Source: CAYVAP01 sp964343195 (lineage in GTDB: Bacteria > Bacteroidota > Bacteroidia > J057). From it: a stretch of 15,769 nt of DNA. Both the position numbers and the translations under genes were made by a program. The notes beneath the pieces were generated by a model. That model was not told the DNA's origin. It searched no databases and worked only from the letters and a program-made list of their open reading frames with translations. Positions 1-5,548 of this stretch are shown here, piece after piece. Each line of letters starts with the position of its first letter. Within the stretch, counting starts at the first letter, position 1. The stretch is taken from positions 1-15,769 of the forward strand of contig CAYFIR010000145.1 in NCBI GenBank assembly GCA_964343195.1, in the 5' to 3' direction.

Positions 1-136
1 GTTCTTTGACCTCGAAAATACAACTTCTCACTTTCTTGACTGGGAAAGTGGGTTTTGACAACCCATACTTTTAAATTTTGGACCCGATGCACCTTCCGAT
101 TGCGGGATAAGACACTCGACTATTCTGCTTGTATTT
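1..136. other. Host flank left of the integrated element, no gene recognised
   Basis: I recognise no gene here. Two small inverted repeats are visible: CACTTTC at 29-35 with GAAAGTG at 44-50, and GGGTT at 50-54 with AACCC at 60-64. They could be the end of a transcription unit lying outside the window. If the element reading is right, this stretch was originally continuous with 5943 onward across an intact dif site. Confidence 0.6.
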
Positions 137-591
137 GTCTCATAATTTATATTTAGCTGATTGTCAGCTACTTGTGGTTTTCGGTTGCCCTCGATGCCTG
201 GGGAGTGTGGAAACTCTTTGAAGGTTTTTAGAGGAGTTCGGCTCCAATAGGATGGGGTAAAAGCACCAAAGGGAGCCAGGTCTTTACCTGGCTCCTCAGA
301 GGCACTTGTACAAATGCGGATAGAGGGAAGGACGTAGCGTAACCGTCTGCCGCCCTGGTCATCCTCCAAAAACCCCCTACGGGTGAGGTTTCCAATCACC
401 ACCACGCAGGGTGAAAAAATCTTTGCTGGGCCTGTGGGTAGGCTCCGAGACCTGGGGGTATAATTAACCCCAGATCGAACCATGCGATTTTGCATGATCT
501 GAATGTTTAAGTCTGAACCATTCGACCCGTGCGCCAACACGTTGAAAACCGAATGGCTTTGCACCAAAGTAACGTAATCTTTGCCTAACAA
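28..591 (-). CDS. Doubtful open frame of 187 aa crossing the left junction
   Basis: This frame begins at a TTG codon with no ribosome binding site and runs through the hairpin region and the left dif half-site, so its last ~37 codons are host sequence. I recognise no domain, signal peptide or membrane segment, and the composition is rich in R, S, P and G. In a circularised element the same frame would continue across the joined att site into the frame read from 5916 down to 5265 without a stop. That continuation overlaps other small genes in another frame. It may be a real element gene cut by integration, but a chance open frame in structured DNA is more likely. Confidence 0.2.
   Translation of the reverse strand: MLGKDYVTLVQSHSVFNVLAHGSNGSDLNIQIMQNRMVRSGVNYTPRSRSLPTGPAKIFSPCVVVIGNLTRRGFLEDDQGGRRLRYVLPSIRICTSASEEPGKDLAPFGAFTPSYWSRTPLKTFKEFPHSPGIEGNRKPQVADNQLNINYETNTSRIVECLIPQSEGASGPKFKSMGCQNPLSQSRK
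135..162 (+). other. Degenerate dif half-site, left junction of the element
   Basis: The XerC arm is TTGTCTCATAA (135-145) and the centre TTTATA (146-151), identical to the right copy. The XerD-arm position reads TTTAGCTGATT (152-162), which matches E. coli dif at only 6 of 11 positions and is probably not a functional XerD site. An intact XerC arm and centre with a defective XerD arm is what is known for attP of the VGJ-phi class of dif-integrating phages. The defective arm overlaps a perfect 7-bp hairpin at 154-170. Confidence 0.8.
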
Positions 592-698
592 AAAAGATCG
601 AGTGGAAAAACTAGACTTTTTAGCATTTCGGCTTGCCGAAAACCTTAAAAGGGTAAGATGTATTAGCGAATGTGCCCTTGATTTTGGGCAAAAAAAAT
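154..698. other. Hairpin-rich non-coding region of the element (candidate origin or packaging region)
   Basis: Several stem-loops lie close together. TAGCTGA/TCAGCTA is at 154-170 with a 3-nt loop. A perfect 10-bp stem, GGAGCCAGGT/ACCTGGCTCC, is at 272-295 with a 4-nt loop. CTGGGG/CCCCAG is at 452-473. CCATTCG at 518-524 pairs with CGAATGG at 550-556 and encloses CGTG/CACG. A long imperfect hairpin at 616-651 has TTTCGGC (626-632) with GCCGAAA (635-641) inside CTTTT/AAAAG. Single-stranded-DNA elements concentrate such structures around plus- and minus-strand origins and the packaging signal. Assigning a role to any one of them is inference. A minus-strand open frame (591 down to 28) also crosses this region and is treated separately. 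Confidence 0.55.
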
Positions 699-722
699 CC
701 CGCTGAGTTGGCGCTCAGCGGG
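690..722 (-). terminator. Intrinsic terminator, minus strand
   Basis: A perfect 9-bp stem, CCCGCTGAG (699-707) with CTCAGCGGG (714-722), has a 6-nt loop. On the minus strand it is followed by one A and then eight T residues (690-697). It lies downstream of the element's minus-strand genes. In the circular form it would insulate the gene block from transcription running around the circle. Confidence 0.85.
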
Positions 723-865
723 TATGACTTAAACATCCCCGTCATTCGATCTGGGGTGATTGAGTAGCTGGTAACGTCAGATATGGCGCTGCCAGCAGTC
801 GCAAATATAAGAGACGAGTATCAATTTCACTAAGGAAATGTAACCTTAATTACATATACGTAGCT

Positions 866-931
866 GACACCGACACGACCCCGGCTCGACTCCCGCATGA
901 CTCCGGGCCGACTCCGGGCCGATTCCGCGCA
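866..931 (+). repeat. Six degenerate 11-bp tandem repeats (iteron-like)
   Basis: Successive 11-bp units begin at 866, 877, 888, 899, 910 and 921. They read GACACCGACAC, GACCCCGGCTC, GACTCCCGCAT, GACTCCGGGCC, GACTCCGGGCC and GATTCCGCGCA. The shared core is GACTCC. The period is close to one helical turn, so a protein binding each unit would sit on one face of the DNA. The array lies between two minus-strand terminators in a stretch without a gene. Tandem 11-bp repeats form the Rep-binding locus of pMV158-family rolling-circle plasmids, so a Rep or regulator binding array is a reasonable but unproven reading. Confidence 0.7.
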
Positions 932-983
932 GATAGAGTAAGGGATTACGGTGCTTTTCTGGTGATAGTTGCTGAGGACGGCC

Positions 984-1013
984 AAAAGAAAACCCCACCT
1001 TGAAAGGGTGGGG
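984..1013 (-). terminator. Intrinsic terminator after the 59-aa gene, minus strand
   Basis: CCCCACC (993-999) pairs with GGTGGGG (1007-1013), closed by a few weaker pairs and a 3-nt loop. On the minus strand it is followed by TTTTCTTTT (992-984). It begins 28 bp after the stop codon of the 59-aa gene and supports that gene as the last of the transcript. Confidence 0.85.
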
Positions 1014-1041
1014 CGCTCGATGCATCGGAAGAACGTCAAAA

Positions 1042-1221
1042 TCAATCTATGTTTTCATTCTCGATTACCTTTAAAAGGTATAGAAGATTTCCAATTATTT
1101 CCATTGCCCACTCTGGATGATCGTTTACTGACATCTTTCCGCAAAGAAAATATATTGCATCCTCAATGCCTTTACGGTATTCTACGCCCGTTTCTCGTAA
1201 TAACTTCTCTGTTTTAGTCAT
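1042..1221 (-). CDS. Small hypothetical protein, 59 aa
   Basis: ATG at 1221 to TGA at 1042. The start is 6 bp after the TGA of the 472-aa membrane-protein gene (TGA-TACCCC-ATG), and an intrinsic terminator follows closely, so it reads as the last gene of the same transcript. The protein starts MTKTEKLLRETGVEYRKGIE and has a leucine-rich amphipathic second half (IIGNLLYLLKVIENENID). It has no signal peptide or true membrane segment. There is no Shine-Dalgarno sequence, so translation probably depends on coupling to the upstream gene. I do not recognise the family. Position and size would allow a small accessory or DNA-binding protein, but nothing proves a role. Confidence 0.6.
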   Translation of the reverse strand: MTKTEKLLRETGVEYRKGIEDAIYFLCGKMSVNDHPEWAMEIIGNLLYLLKVIENENID

Positions 1222-1227
1222 GGGGTA

Positions 1228-2646
1228 TCAGGTTAAAAGGTTAGCGGCTTTGGCGGTTCGTTTGATGTTCTGTGCCGTTGTTCGGCTGATCTGGTGTGCC
1301 CTGGTAATCTCAGCAAAACTTGCCCCTTGCTGAAAGTCCCTCACGGCCTCGCGGTACTTCCGGAGATAGGCAAAATCTGACTCACTGAGCCCTTGCGGGG
1401 TAGGGCTGTTATCGTCAAACAGTGCCCTCTGAATCTCGCTGGAAGGGGGGTTGACCTGGGGGGTTGACCCTGGGGGTTGATCCCCCATCGAGAACAGTTG
1501 CTTTATCTGATCCTCGATGGCCATAAGCCGCGAATCGAAGGGGGGTTGACCCTGGGGGTTGACCTGGGGTTGAGCCGTCCTCTGAAATCCAATAGGCACT
1601 TTTGCCTGGGCCTGAGTTGCCGGTGCAGCTTGACCGGGCAAACCGTATTGCTGGGCAACCTGATTTGCCCACTGACTGAAACGGGCAACCTGTATTTCAT
1701 ACATGGTCTTTTCCTGGCTGGATTGGATCGCTCCAAACTCAATGCCTTCCTTTTCAACGTTTGCCAGATAGACGGCCTCGAACCGATTGCAAAACAGGTT
1801 CATAAGCTCAAGGGCTACGAGTACGGCAAAGGCAAACCAACTGCGCTCGGTGCCCTGCTGGTCATTGGCTGCGAGGTCTGAAGCCATTGAGGAGCTAATC
1901 TCCGTCTCTTTGCCGTCGGCTCGTTCTCTGGCCGCTGCCAGTTCTCCGTTCATCTTCTCGGTTAGCTCGATGGCTTCATTGTTGAGCCTGTCTCTGAGCG
2001 TCCGGTATCGGTTCGGGTCGTATCGCTCGATTGCATCCCGCTTGCTCTGGATCAACGGTTGATAGCTGTCCATGATCCGGGCTGAGTCGGCAGAGAAAGC
2101 CAGACGGGCAGACCGTTTGCCCTGGTCGGCCTGGGCCTCGATCTCTGGGGCTTTGTTGGCTATCTGCCATGTGATGAGGAATACCCCAACGGCACTACCA
2201 ACAATCGAAATCATCGTTGTGATACTGGCTAAAGTTGGGGTGCCTGGCTCCGGCTTTCGCTTGAGCGCCAATGCCTTGAACCATGCCTTGAGGCTCCGAC
2301 TTTTAACGGCCTCATTGATCGCAATCAATAGCACGAATCCCGCAAAGCCTATTATCCCAATGGCAAGGGCTGAGGCTTCCTCCGGAGGATCGGTAAACAC
2401 ATCAAAGCCGAGGGTCAGGAAGAACGCCAAAGCTCCGAGGGTGATTGCTGATAGGTAGGGGAAAGCCACGCGGTAGAACTTCACCAGTCGGTAAACCGTG
2501 CGGTACTTATCGCGGTACGTCTCCGGGGCGTTGGCCTCCTGGGCGTGTTCATAGTCATCCTTTCGGGCTGTCAGGTTCTGAGCGTCCGAGTAGATGTCAG
2601 GAGTATGGTACTCCTTGCTGGATCGGTGGGAATGAGGGCTAGACAT
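1228..2646 (-). CDS. Polytopic membrane protein with C-terminal helix-turn-helix, 472 aa
   Basis: The ATG at 2646 follows an ideal Shine-Dalgarno sequence, which fixes the start. The first ~58 residues are hydrophilic. Hydrophobic segments lie at about 62-80, 91-111, 138-163 and 269-290. Between the third and fourth is a ~105-residue charged helical, probably coiled-coil loop. Four spans place both ends in the cytoplasm. Residues ~335-405 form a Q/P-rich linker with repeated Q-V-N-P and Q-P-P motifs, encoded by G-run repeats on the opposite strand. Residues ~422-466 look like a resolvase-type HTH (FAEITRAHQISRTTAQNIKR). No Walker A motif is present, so this is not a Zot/pI ATPase. A membrane-tethered DNA-binding protein could anchor replicating DNA, sense the envelope or repress transcription. 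These are inferences and I cannot name the family. Confidence 0.8.
   Translation of the reverse strand: MSSPHSHRSSKEYHTPDIYSDAQNLTARKDDYEHAQEANAPETYRDKYRTVYRLVKFYRVAFPYLSAITLGALAFFLTLGFDVFTDPPEEASALAIGIIGFAGFVLLIAINEAVKSRSLKAWFKALALKRKPEPGTPTLASITTMISIVGSAVGVFLITWQIANKAPEIEAQADQGKRSARLAFSADSARIMDSYQPLIQSKRDAIERYDPNRYRTLRDRLNNEAIELTEKMNGELAAARERADGKETEISSSMASDLAANDQQGTERSWFAFAVLVALELMNLFCNRFEAVYLANVEKEGIEFGAIQSSQEKTMYEIQVARFSQWANQVAQQYGLPGQAAPATQAQAKVPIGFQRTAQPQVNPQGQPPFDSRLMAIEDQIKQLFSMGDQPPGSTPQVNPPSSEIQRALFDDNSPTPQGLSESDFAYLRKYREAVRDFQQGASFAEITRAHQISRTTAQNIKRTAKAANLLT
1444..1574 (+). repeat. Two clusters of G-run repeats inside the membrane-protein gene
   Basis: Cluster 1 (1445-1480) has three runs of five or six G separated by TTGACCT or TTGACCCT. 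Cluster 2 (1540-1574) repeats the pattern with runs of six, five and four G. The basic unit is about GGGGGTTGACCCT. On the coding strand they encode the Q/P/N-rich linker, but the two clusters are not read identically, so the repeat is conserved at DNA level as well. G-quadruplex potential on the plus strand is possible. Confidence 0.65.
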
Positions 2647-2652
2647 GGCTTA

Positions 2653-2660
2653 CCCTCCTT
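2653..2660 (-). promoter_or_regulatory. Strong Shine-Dalgarno site of the 472-aa membrane-protein gene
   Basis: On the minus strand the sequence is AAGGAGGG, then TAAGCC, then ATG. This is close to the ideal anti-16S match at normal spacing. The host genes in the window show nothing comparable, which is usual for Bacteroidota. Confidence 0.8.
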
Positions 2661-2671
2661 TCTGTTCTAAA

Positions 2672-2847
2672 ATCCTGGGTTCGCATATTACAGGAAATTG
2701 AATAGCTCAGAATGGGGGCTGCCTGCAAGGTTGCGAACCCAGGGAACTCACCACTAAGGATGGGTTACAGGCATACCCCCATTCGTGCTATGGGGTGAAA
2801 AATCGTATGTAAATAGGATCAGTAGTGATACTCATCCTGGGTTCGCA
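2672..2847. repeat. Inverted and direct repeats of CCTGGGTTCGCA
   Basis: Copy A is 2674-2685, copy B (inverse) is 2732-2743 and copy C is 2836-2847. A and C extend to an identical 14-mer beginning with AT. A with B could form a 12-bp stem around a 46-nt loop, and B with C a 12-bp stem around a 92-nt loop, so the two structures are mutually exclusive. The array lies directly upstream of the 472-aa membrane-protein gene. It could be an operator for one of the element's HTH proteins or part of a replication origin. Confidence 0.7.
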
Positions 2848-2888
2848 CCAGCAATATAGCTCCCCTCGATGACACCTCCAAGGGGGCT

Positions 2889-2984
2889 TACTGGATAGCT
2901 TCGGGGGTAGCTCACGGGGTAGCTATGTGCCGGACCATGTGCGGGGGTATGTGCTGGCCTATGTGGTGGGGTATGTGCTGGACC
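2889..2984 (+). repeat. Eight degenerate 12-bp tandem repeats
   Basis: Units start every 12 bp from 2889. The first three share a GG(A/G)TAGCT end (TACTGGATAGCT, TCGGGGGTAGCT, CACGGGGTAGCT). The next five share an ATGTG start (ATGTGCCGGACC, ATGTGCGGGGGT, ATGTGCTGGCCT, ATGTGGTGGGGT, ATGTGCTGGACC). A decayed ninth unit, ATGTGAAAACCG, follows. A 12-bp period preserves any reading frame, so the array could be coding, as tetrapeptides on the minus strand, or an iteron-like binding array. Confidence 0.7.
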
Positions 2985-3197
2985 ATGTGAAAACCGTGTA
3001 ACCGAGACAGGTTGGAGGTGAAAGGGGCAATGTGCCCCAACTCTCTGGAATCGCTGTTTTGCTCGTTGACCTGGTTGGCTGAGCTGCGACCTGGTGCGCC
3101 CGACCCGGAGCTGCAGCGACTTTGTTACTGTGTAACCAAAAGGCCAACCCTTTGCAGAGCTGGCCACGAGAAATGAGCGAGAAAGAACGTCCCACAA

Positions 3198-3533
3198 TTA
3201 ATAATCTTCGTACAGGTTGTAGTCCTCTTCCCGCGGCTGGTCATACTCTTTCGGATCGGTCTGAGGTTTAAACCCTTTAGGGTTAAACAGTTGCGCCTTA
3301 TCATCAGCCAGGAGCCAACGAGAAAGACGGTTAATTTCGGCTTGAGTCCAATTGTTAAGCGTCATTCGTGAGCTAGCCTGTCGATAGGTAAGACCAAAAA
3401 AATCCTTAACATCCTGCTGGTTCCAAAGTCCAGCGTGTTTCAAGGCTTTGCGCACATTCTTTTTTGCCGCCTTCATGCGGTCTTTCTTAGGCATTTCTGC
3501 CACGTCTTCCGGGCCAAATACTTGATTCTCCAT
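3198..3533 (-). CDS. HTH-like small protein, possible regulator, 111 aa
   Basis: ATG at 3533, 27 bp after the stop of the 106-aa gene, so probably the same transcript. The N-terminal third is basic (KKDRMKAAKKNVRKALKHAG). Residues ~37-73 read as a helix-turn-helix of the phage Cro/C1 style: DVKDFFGLTYRQASSRM, then LNNWTQAEINRLSRWL. The C-terminal ~30 residues are acidic and tyrosine-rich (REEDYNLYEDY). A small basic HTH protein next to a replication gene would suit a repressor or copy-control factor. The acidic tail also recalls ssDNA-binding proteins, whose tails bind partners, but no OB-fold signature is visible. No Shine-Dalgarno sequence precedes the start. The coding call is firm and the role is tentative. 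Confidence 0.7.
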   Translation of the reverse strand: MENQVFGPEDVAEMPKKDRMKAAKKNVRKALKHAGLWNQQDVKDFFGLTYRQASSRMTLNNWTQAEINRLSRWLLADDKAQLFNPKGFKPQTDPKEYDQPREEDYNLYEDY

Positions 3534-3560
3534 TCTTGCAATGAATTGATAGTGAAATGA

Positions 3561-3881
3561 TTAGTTGCTTAAAATCTTGCGCTCTGATAGGTAGGTATCA
3601 ATCAGGCTTTGTCTGATCCTGTGAACCTCTGACCGTTGCAACTCCATCATCTTTTCCTTGATGAAGCTACTTTTTACGGTCAGTTCTGGGTCTTTCCTGG
3701 GATCGCCATAGTTCAGCGTCTGTTGAACATCGAGGTAGGTTGCCATCTCATTTACCCACTCTTCCATGACTAAATGCCTCTCAAGCTCAATCACTGAGCT
3801 AAACCCCTCTGCTGTCTCCATGCCTCCTTCGTCCGGTTCTGAGAATCCCTCATACTCCGGGTAATAGTCCCAAATGTTCAT
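3561..3881 (-). CDS. Hypothetical protein coupled to Rep, 106 aa
   Basis: The start ATG overlaps the stop of the replication gene as ATGA (3878-3881), a classic translational-coupling arrangement, so the protein is made together with Rep. The N-terminal ~45 residues are acidic and aromatic (MNIWDYYPEYEGFSEPDEGG). The C-terminal half is a charged helical stretch (SSFIKEKMMELQRSEVHRIR). There is no cysteine cluster, signal peptide or membrane segment. I do not recognise the family. Its coupling to Rep suggests a replication accessory or regulatory protein, which is inference. Confidence 0.75.
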   Translation of the reverse strand: MNIWDYYPEYEGFSEPDEGGMETAEGFSSVIELERHLVMEEWVNEMATYLDVQQTLNYGDPRKDPELTVKSSFIKEKMMELQRSEVHRIRQSLIDTYLSERKILSN

Positions 3882-5272
3882 GGTTCCGTACCTGTTTTGG
3901 CTAGTGTTTGGGGTGCTGTCGATCGCTGCAAAATGTCCTCTAGTTCCCTATCCCAATAGGGCACTTTGTCGAAATACCATATCTGCAAACCGTTCATGTT
4001 CACCAGGGAGAGCGCTGCCTCTCTGTATGCTTCAACCTTGGTTCGCTGGTACTCCTTGTACAGGGTCTTAATCGTGATCCGAACTCCGTATTTGGTGTCC
4101 TTTGGCCGATGCTTTTCCCGCTCCAATGTCTTGGAGGAGAAGCCATCAAAGCAGATCGGGCAGAACCGGTCCCGCCTGTTCCGGTTCTTGTCCCCAGCCT
4201 CTTTCCCGCGCTCCCTCTTGACAAACTCAAACCAGTTTGCGGTATGAAATTGGAAAATCGAAGCGAGGTAATCAGGGCTTTCTAGCTTTGTCCAATCAAA
4301 GTCTTTGACCTTCTTAACGGCCTTCTGTTTTAGCTTCAACTCGCATCGGATAACGTTCTTACCATCAGCACCTTGCAAGCCGTTGAGCTTGTGAAAATCA
4401 CTGATGTAACGCTTGGTTGTCTCCCGCTTCTCTAGGTGGTCGGTTTTGTCATAGCAGGTTAACCGCTTCATGGAGTTCTTTGAACCCCACGTAAAACCGT
4501 GTACCTCATGGCGGCTTTTGGTATCAAAGAAGGGGTGAAAGTTGGTCTTTCCTAGTGGTTCGTAAGCCTCACCCCTTGAAAAATGCCACTCGTCAATCAT
4601 GCTCATAACCGCCTCATTCTCTGGCGAATCGTGGGCAATGTGTAGCTCTGAAACACTGTGCAGGGTAGCGCCTAACCCCTCAATAGTTCGCTGAATATCA
4701 GACACCCAATCGCGGGTGTAGAACATGAAGTTCTCCACCTTGAACTGACAAAGCTCCTTGCTGATATATCCCAGTCGAGGGAACGCGCAAACCTCGCCTA
4801 CAATGTGGCCATCAAGGACGGCAAAGAACCTGTGCTTGTGTCGCTGGGTGCCGCCTCCTGAATGGACTAGCTGTACGTCTGCATCCTCATGCAGGGCGAA
4901 TGCATCGCCTTCCTCGTACTTCATGTCCTCCAGCAGAAACAGCTTTATCCCCTCGTCTGAAATCCTGAGCATCCGCAACAAGTCCACCTCCAGGTTGAGC
5001 GAAAGCCAGTCCACAACCATCGTTCTTTTGGCGCTCTCTGGCTCTGGGTTGAGGGCTTTGATCCGGGCTTCCTGGGTCTTTTTGCCTATCGGCCTTTCTG
5101 AGCTTCTAAGAGGGTTTTTGAGGAGATGACCCCTGTTATACTCTTCTGGGGTCAGGGTGGAAAGTGGGGTAGGTGTGGCAGCTTTCGCAGCCACTTCGAG
5201 CAGGGCGATATTATCACCCTGTGAAGCCATGTAAGTGTCCGTATCAGGGCCGAGTGTCTTTACCTTACTCAT
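3878..5272 (-). CDS. Rolling-circle replication initiator, Rep_trans family, 464 aa
   Basis: The start is fixed by an excellent Shine-Dalgarno sequence. The first ~80 residues are a low-complexity T/P/K-rich leader. The core follows the pattern of plasmid and filamentous-phage initiators (RstA, Cri and related Rep_trans proteins): VDWLSLNLEVDLL (87-99) as the first strand, TWGSKNSMKRLTCYDKTDHL (261-280) with the family's G-S...YDK motif, and RCELKLKQKAVKK (309-321) matching the R-x-E-x-K strand. Tyr274 is a candidate for the nicking tyrosine, but I could not align it formally. A C-x-x-C pair at 371-374 lies in a basic C-terminal region and may bind zinc with other residues. The protein would nick the double-stranded origin and start rolling-circle synthesis. 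It is the main evidence that the element replicates as a ssDNA-type replicon. Confidence 0.85.
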   Translation of the reverse strand: MSKVKTLGPDTDTYMASQGDNIALLEVAAKAATPTPLSTLTPEEYNRGHLLKNPLRSSERPIGKKTQEARIKALNPEPESAKRTMVVDWLSLNLEVDLLRMLRISDEGIKLFLLEDMKYEEGDAFALHEDADVQLVHSGGGTQRHKHRFFAVLDGHIVGEVCAFPRLGYISKELCQFKVENFMFYTRDWVSDIQRTIEGLGATLHSVSELHIAHDSPENEAVMSMIDEWHFSRGEAYEPLGKTNFHPFFDTKSRHEVHGFTWGSKNSMKRLTCYDKTDHLEKRETTKRYISDFHKLNGLQGADGKNVIRCELKLKQKAVKKVKDFDWTKLESPDYLASIFQFHTANWFEFVKRERGKEAGDKNRNRRDRFCPICFDGFSSKTLEREKHRPKDTKYGVRITIKTLYKEYQRTKVEAYREAALSLVNMNGLQIWYFDKVPYWDRELEDILQRSTAPQTLAKTGTEP

Positions 5273-5276
5273 GGCT

Positions 5277-5284
5277 ACCTCCTT
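5277..5284 (-). promoter_or_regulatory. Strong Shine-Dalgarno site of the Rep gene
   Basis: On the minus strand the sequence is AAGGAGGT, AGCC, ATG. The eight-base match is perfect. The AGCC-ATG context resembles the start of the 472-aa membrane-protein gene, whose site is followed by TAAGCC and ATG. This sets the two large element genes apart from the small ones and from host genes. Confidence 0.8.
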
Positions 5285-5323
5285 CCCTGCGTGGCCTGTG
5301 GGCCTCCTGTGTGGCTTGTGGGG

Positions 5324-5530
5324 CTATCCCTGAGCTAGGGCGTGTATCTCCTGATCCAAAGCACAAAGGCTCTGATAGAGTCGCTCGTATCGCTGACGCT
5401 GGCCGGGGGCTAGTCGGTTGCGGATGTCGCCTCCCTGGTAGCAGGTTCGTATCTGCTGCATCAGTGATCGGCTCTGAGTCATGAGCGCATCGAGCCGCGC
5501 TCCTTTGCTGGGCTGGGGTAGGGTACTCAT
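5324..5530 (-). CDS. Small helical protein, 68 aa
   Basis: ATG at 5530, 18 bp after the previous small gene and 51 bp before Rep, same strand. The protein is mostly helical and rich in Q, R and L (SKGARLDALMTQSRSLMQQI, then RQRYERLYQSLCALDQEIHA), suggesting a short coiled-coil or helical bundle. It has no membrane segment and I do not recognise its family. The competing frame here (5690 to 5265) is R/P/T/S-rich, as expected of a shadow frame. A small regulatory or DNA-binding partner of Rep is possible but unsupported by any motif. Confidence 0.6.
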   Translation of the reverse strand: MSTLPQPSKGARLDALMTQSRSLMQQIRTCYQGGDIRNRLAPGQRQRYERLYQSLCALDQEIHALAQG

Positions 5531-5548
5531 ATAATGAAAGTTGAATGG

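Larger units (their letters stand above)
2647..3197. other. Element intergenic region with inverted and tandem repeats; no confident gene
   Basis: Three copies of CCTGGGTTCGCA are present. Two are direct, as 14-bp ATCCTGGGTTCGCA at 2672-2685 and 2834-2847, and one is inverted at 2732-2743. A CCCCAT/ATGGGG hairpin lies at 2777-2795. A 12-bp tandem array fills 2889-2984. A 121-codon minus-strand frame (3197 down to 2832) starts with TTG just after the stop of the 111-aa gene and would end in tetrapeptide repeats such as GPAH, TPAH and SYPV. It lacks a ribosome site, signal peptide and membrane segment, so I do not call it a gene. Leader and promoter signals for the membrane-protein gene, and possibly a replication origin, are expected here. 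Confidence 0.6.

Noticed and set aside
100..180. tRNA gene as the integration target
   Set aside because: No cloverleaf or T-loop consensus is present; the repeat is instead a dif sequence.
459..464. TATAAT at 459-464 as a plus-strand promoter
   Set aside because: No acceptable -35 at normal spacing and no plus-strand gene downstream in the element; it lies in the loop of a hairpin.
830..1045. 71-aa minus-strand open frame
   Set aside because: It starts at TTG, runs through the terminator hairpin at 993-1013 and through the 11-bp repeats, and overlaps the end of the 59-aa gene.
1228..2646. Zot/pI morphogenesis ATPase for the 472-aa protein
   Set aside because: It has several membrane spans, but no Walker A or B motif is present and the C-terminus is an HTH.
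866..2984. CRISPR array among the tandem repeats
   Set aside because: The 11-bp and 12-bp units are contiguous without unique spacers and there is no cas gene.
2959..3195. 78-aa minus-strand frame as a coat protein
   Set aside because: No signal peptide plus membrane span; it overlaps the repeat-encoded frame and shows no coat-protein features.
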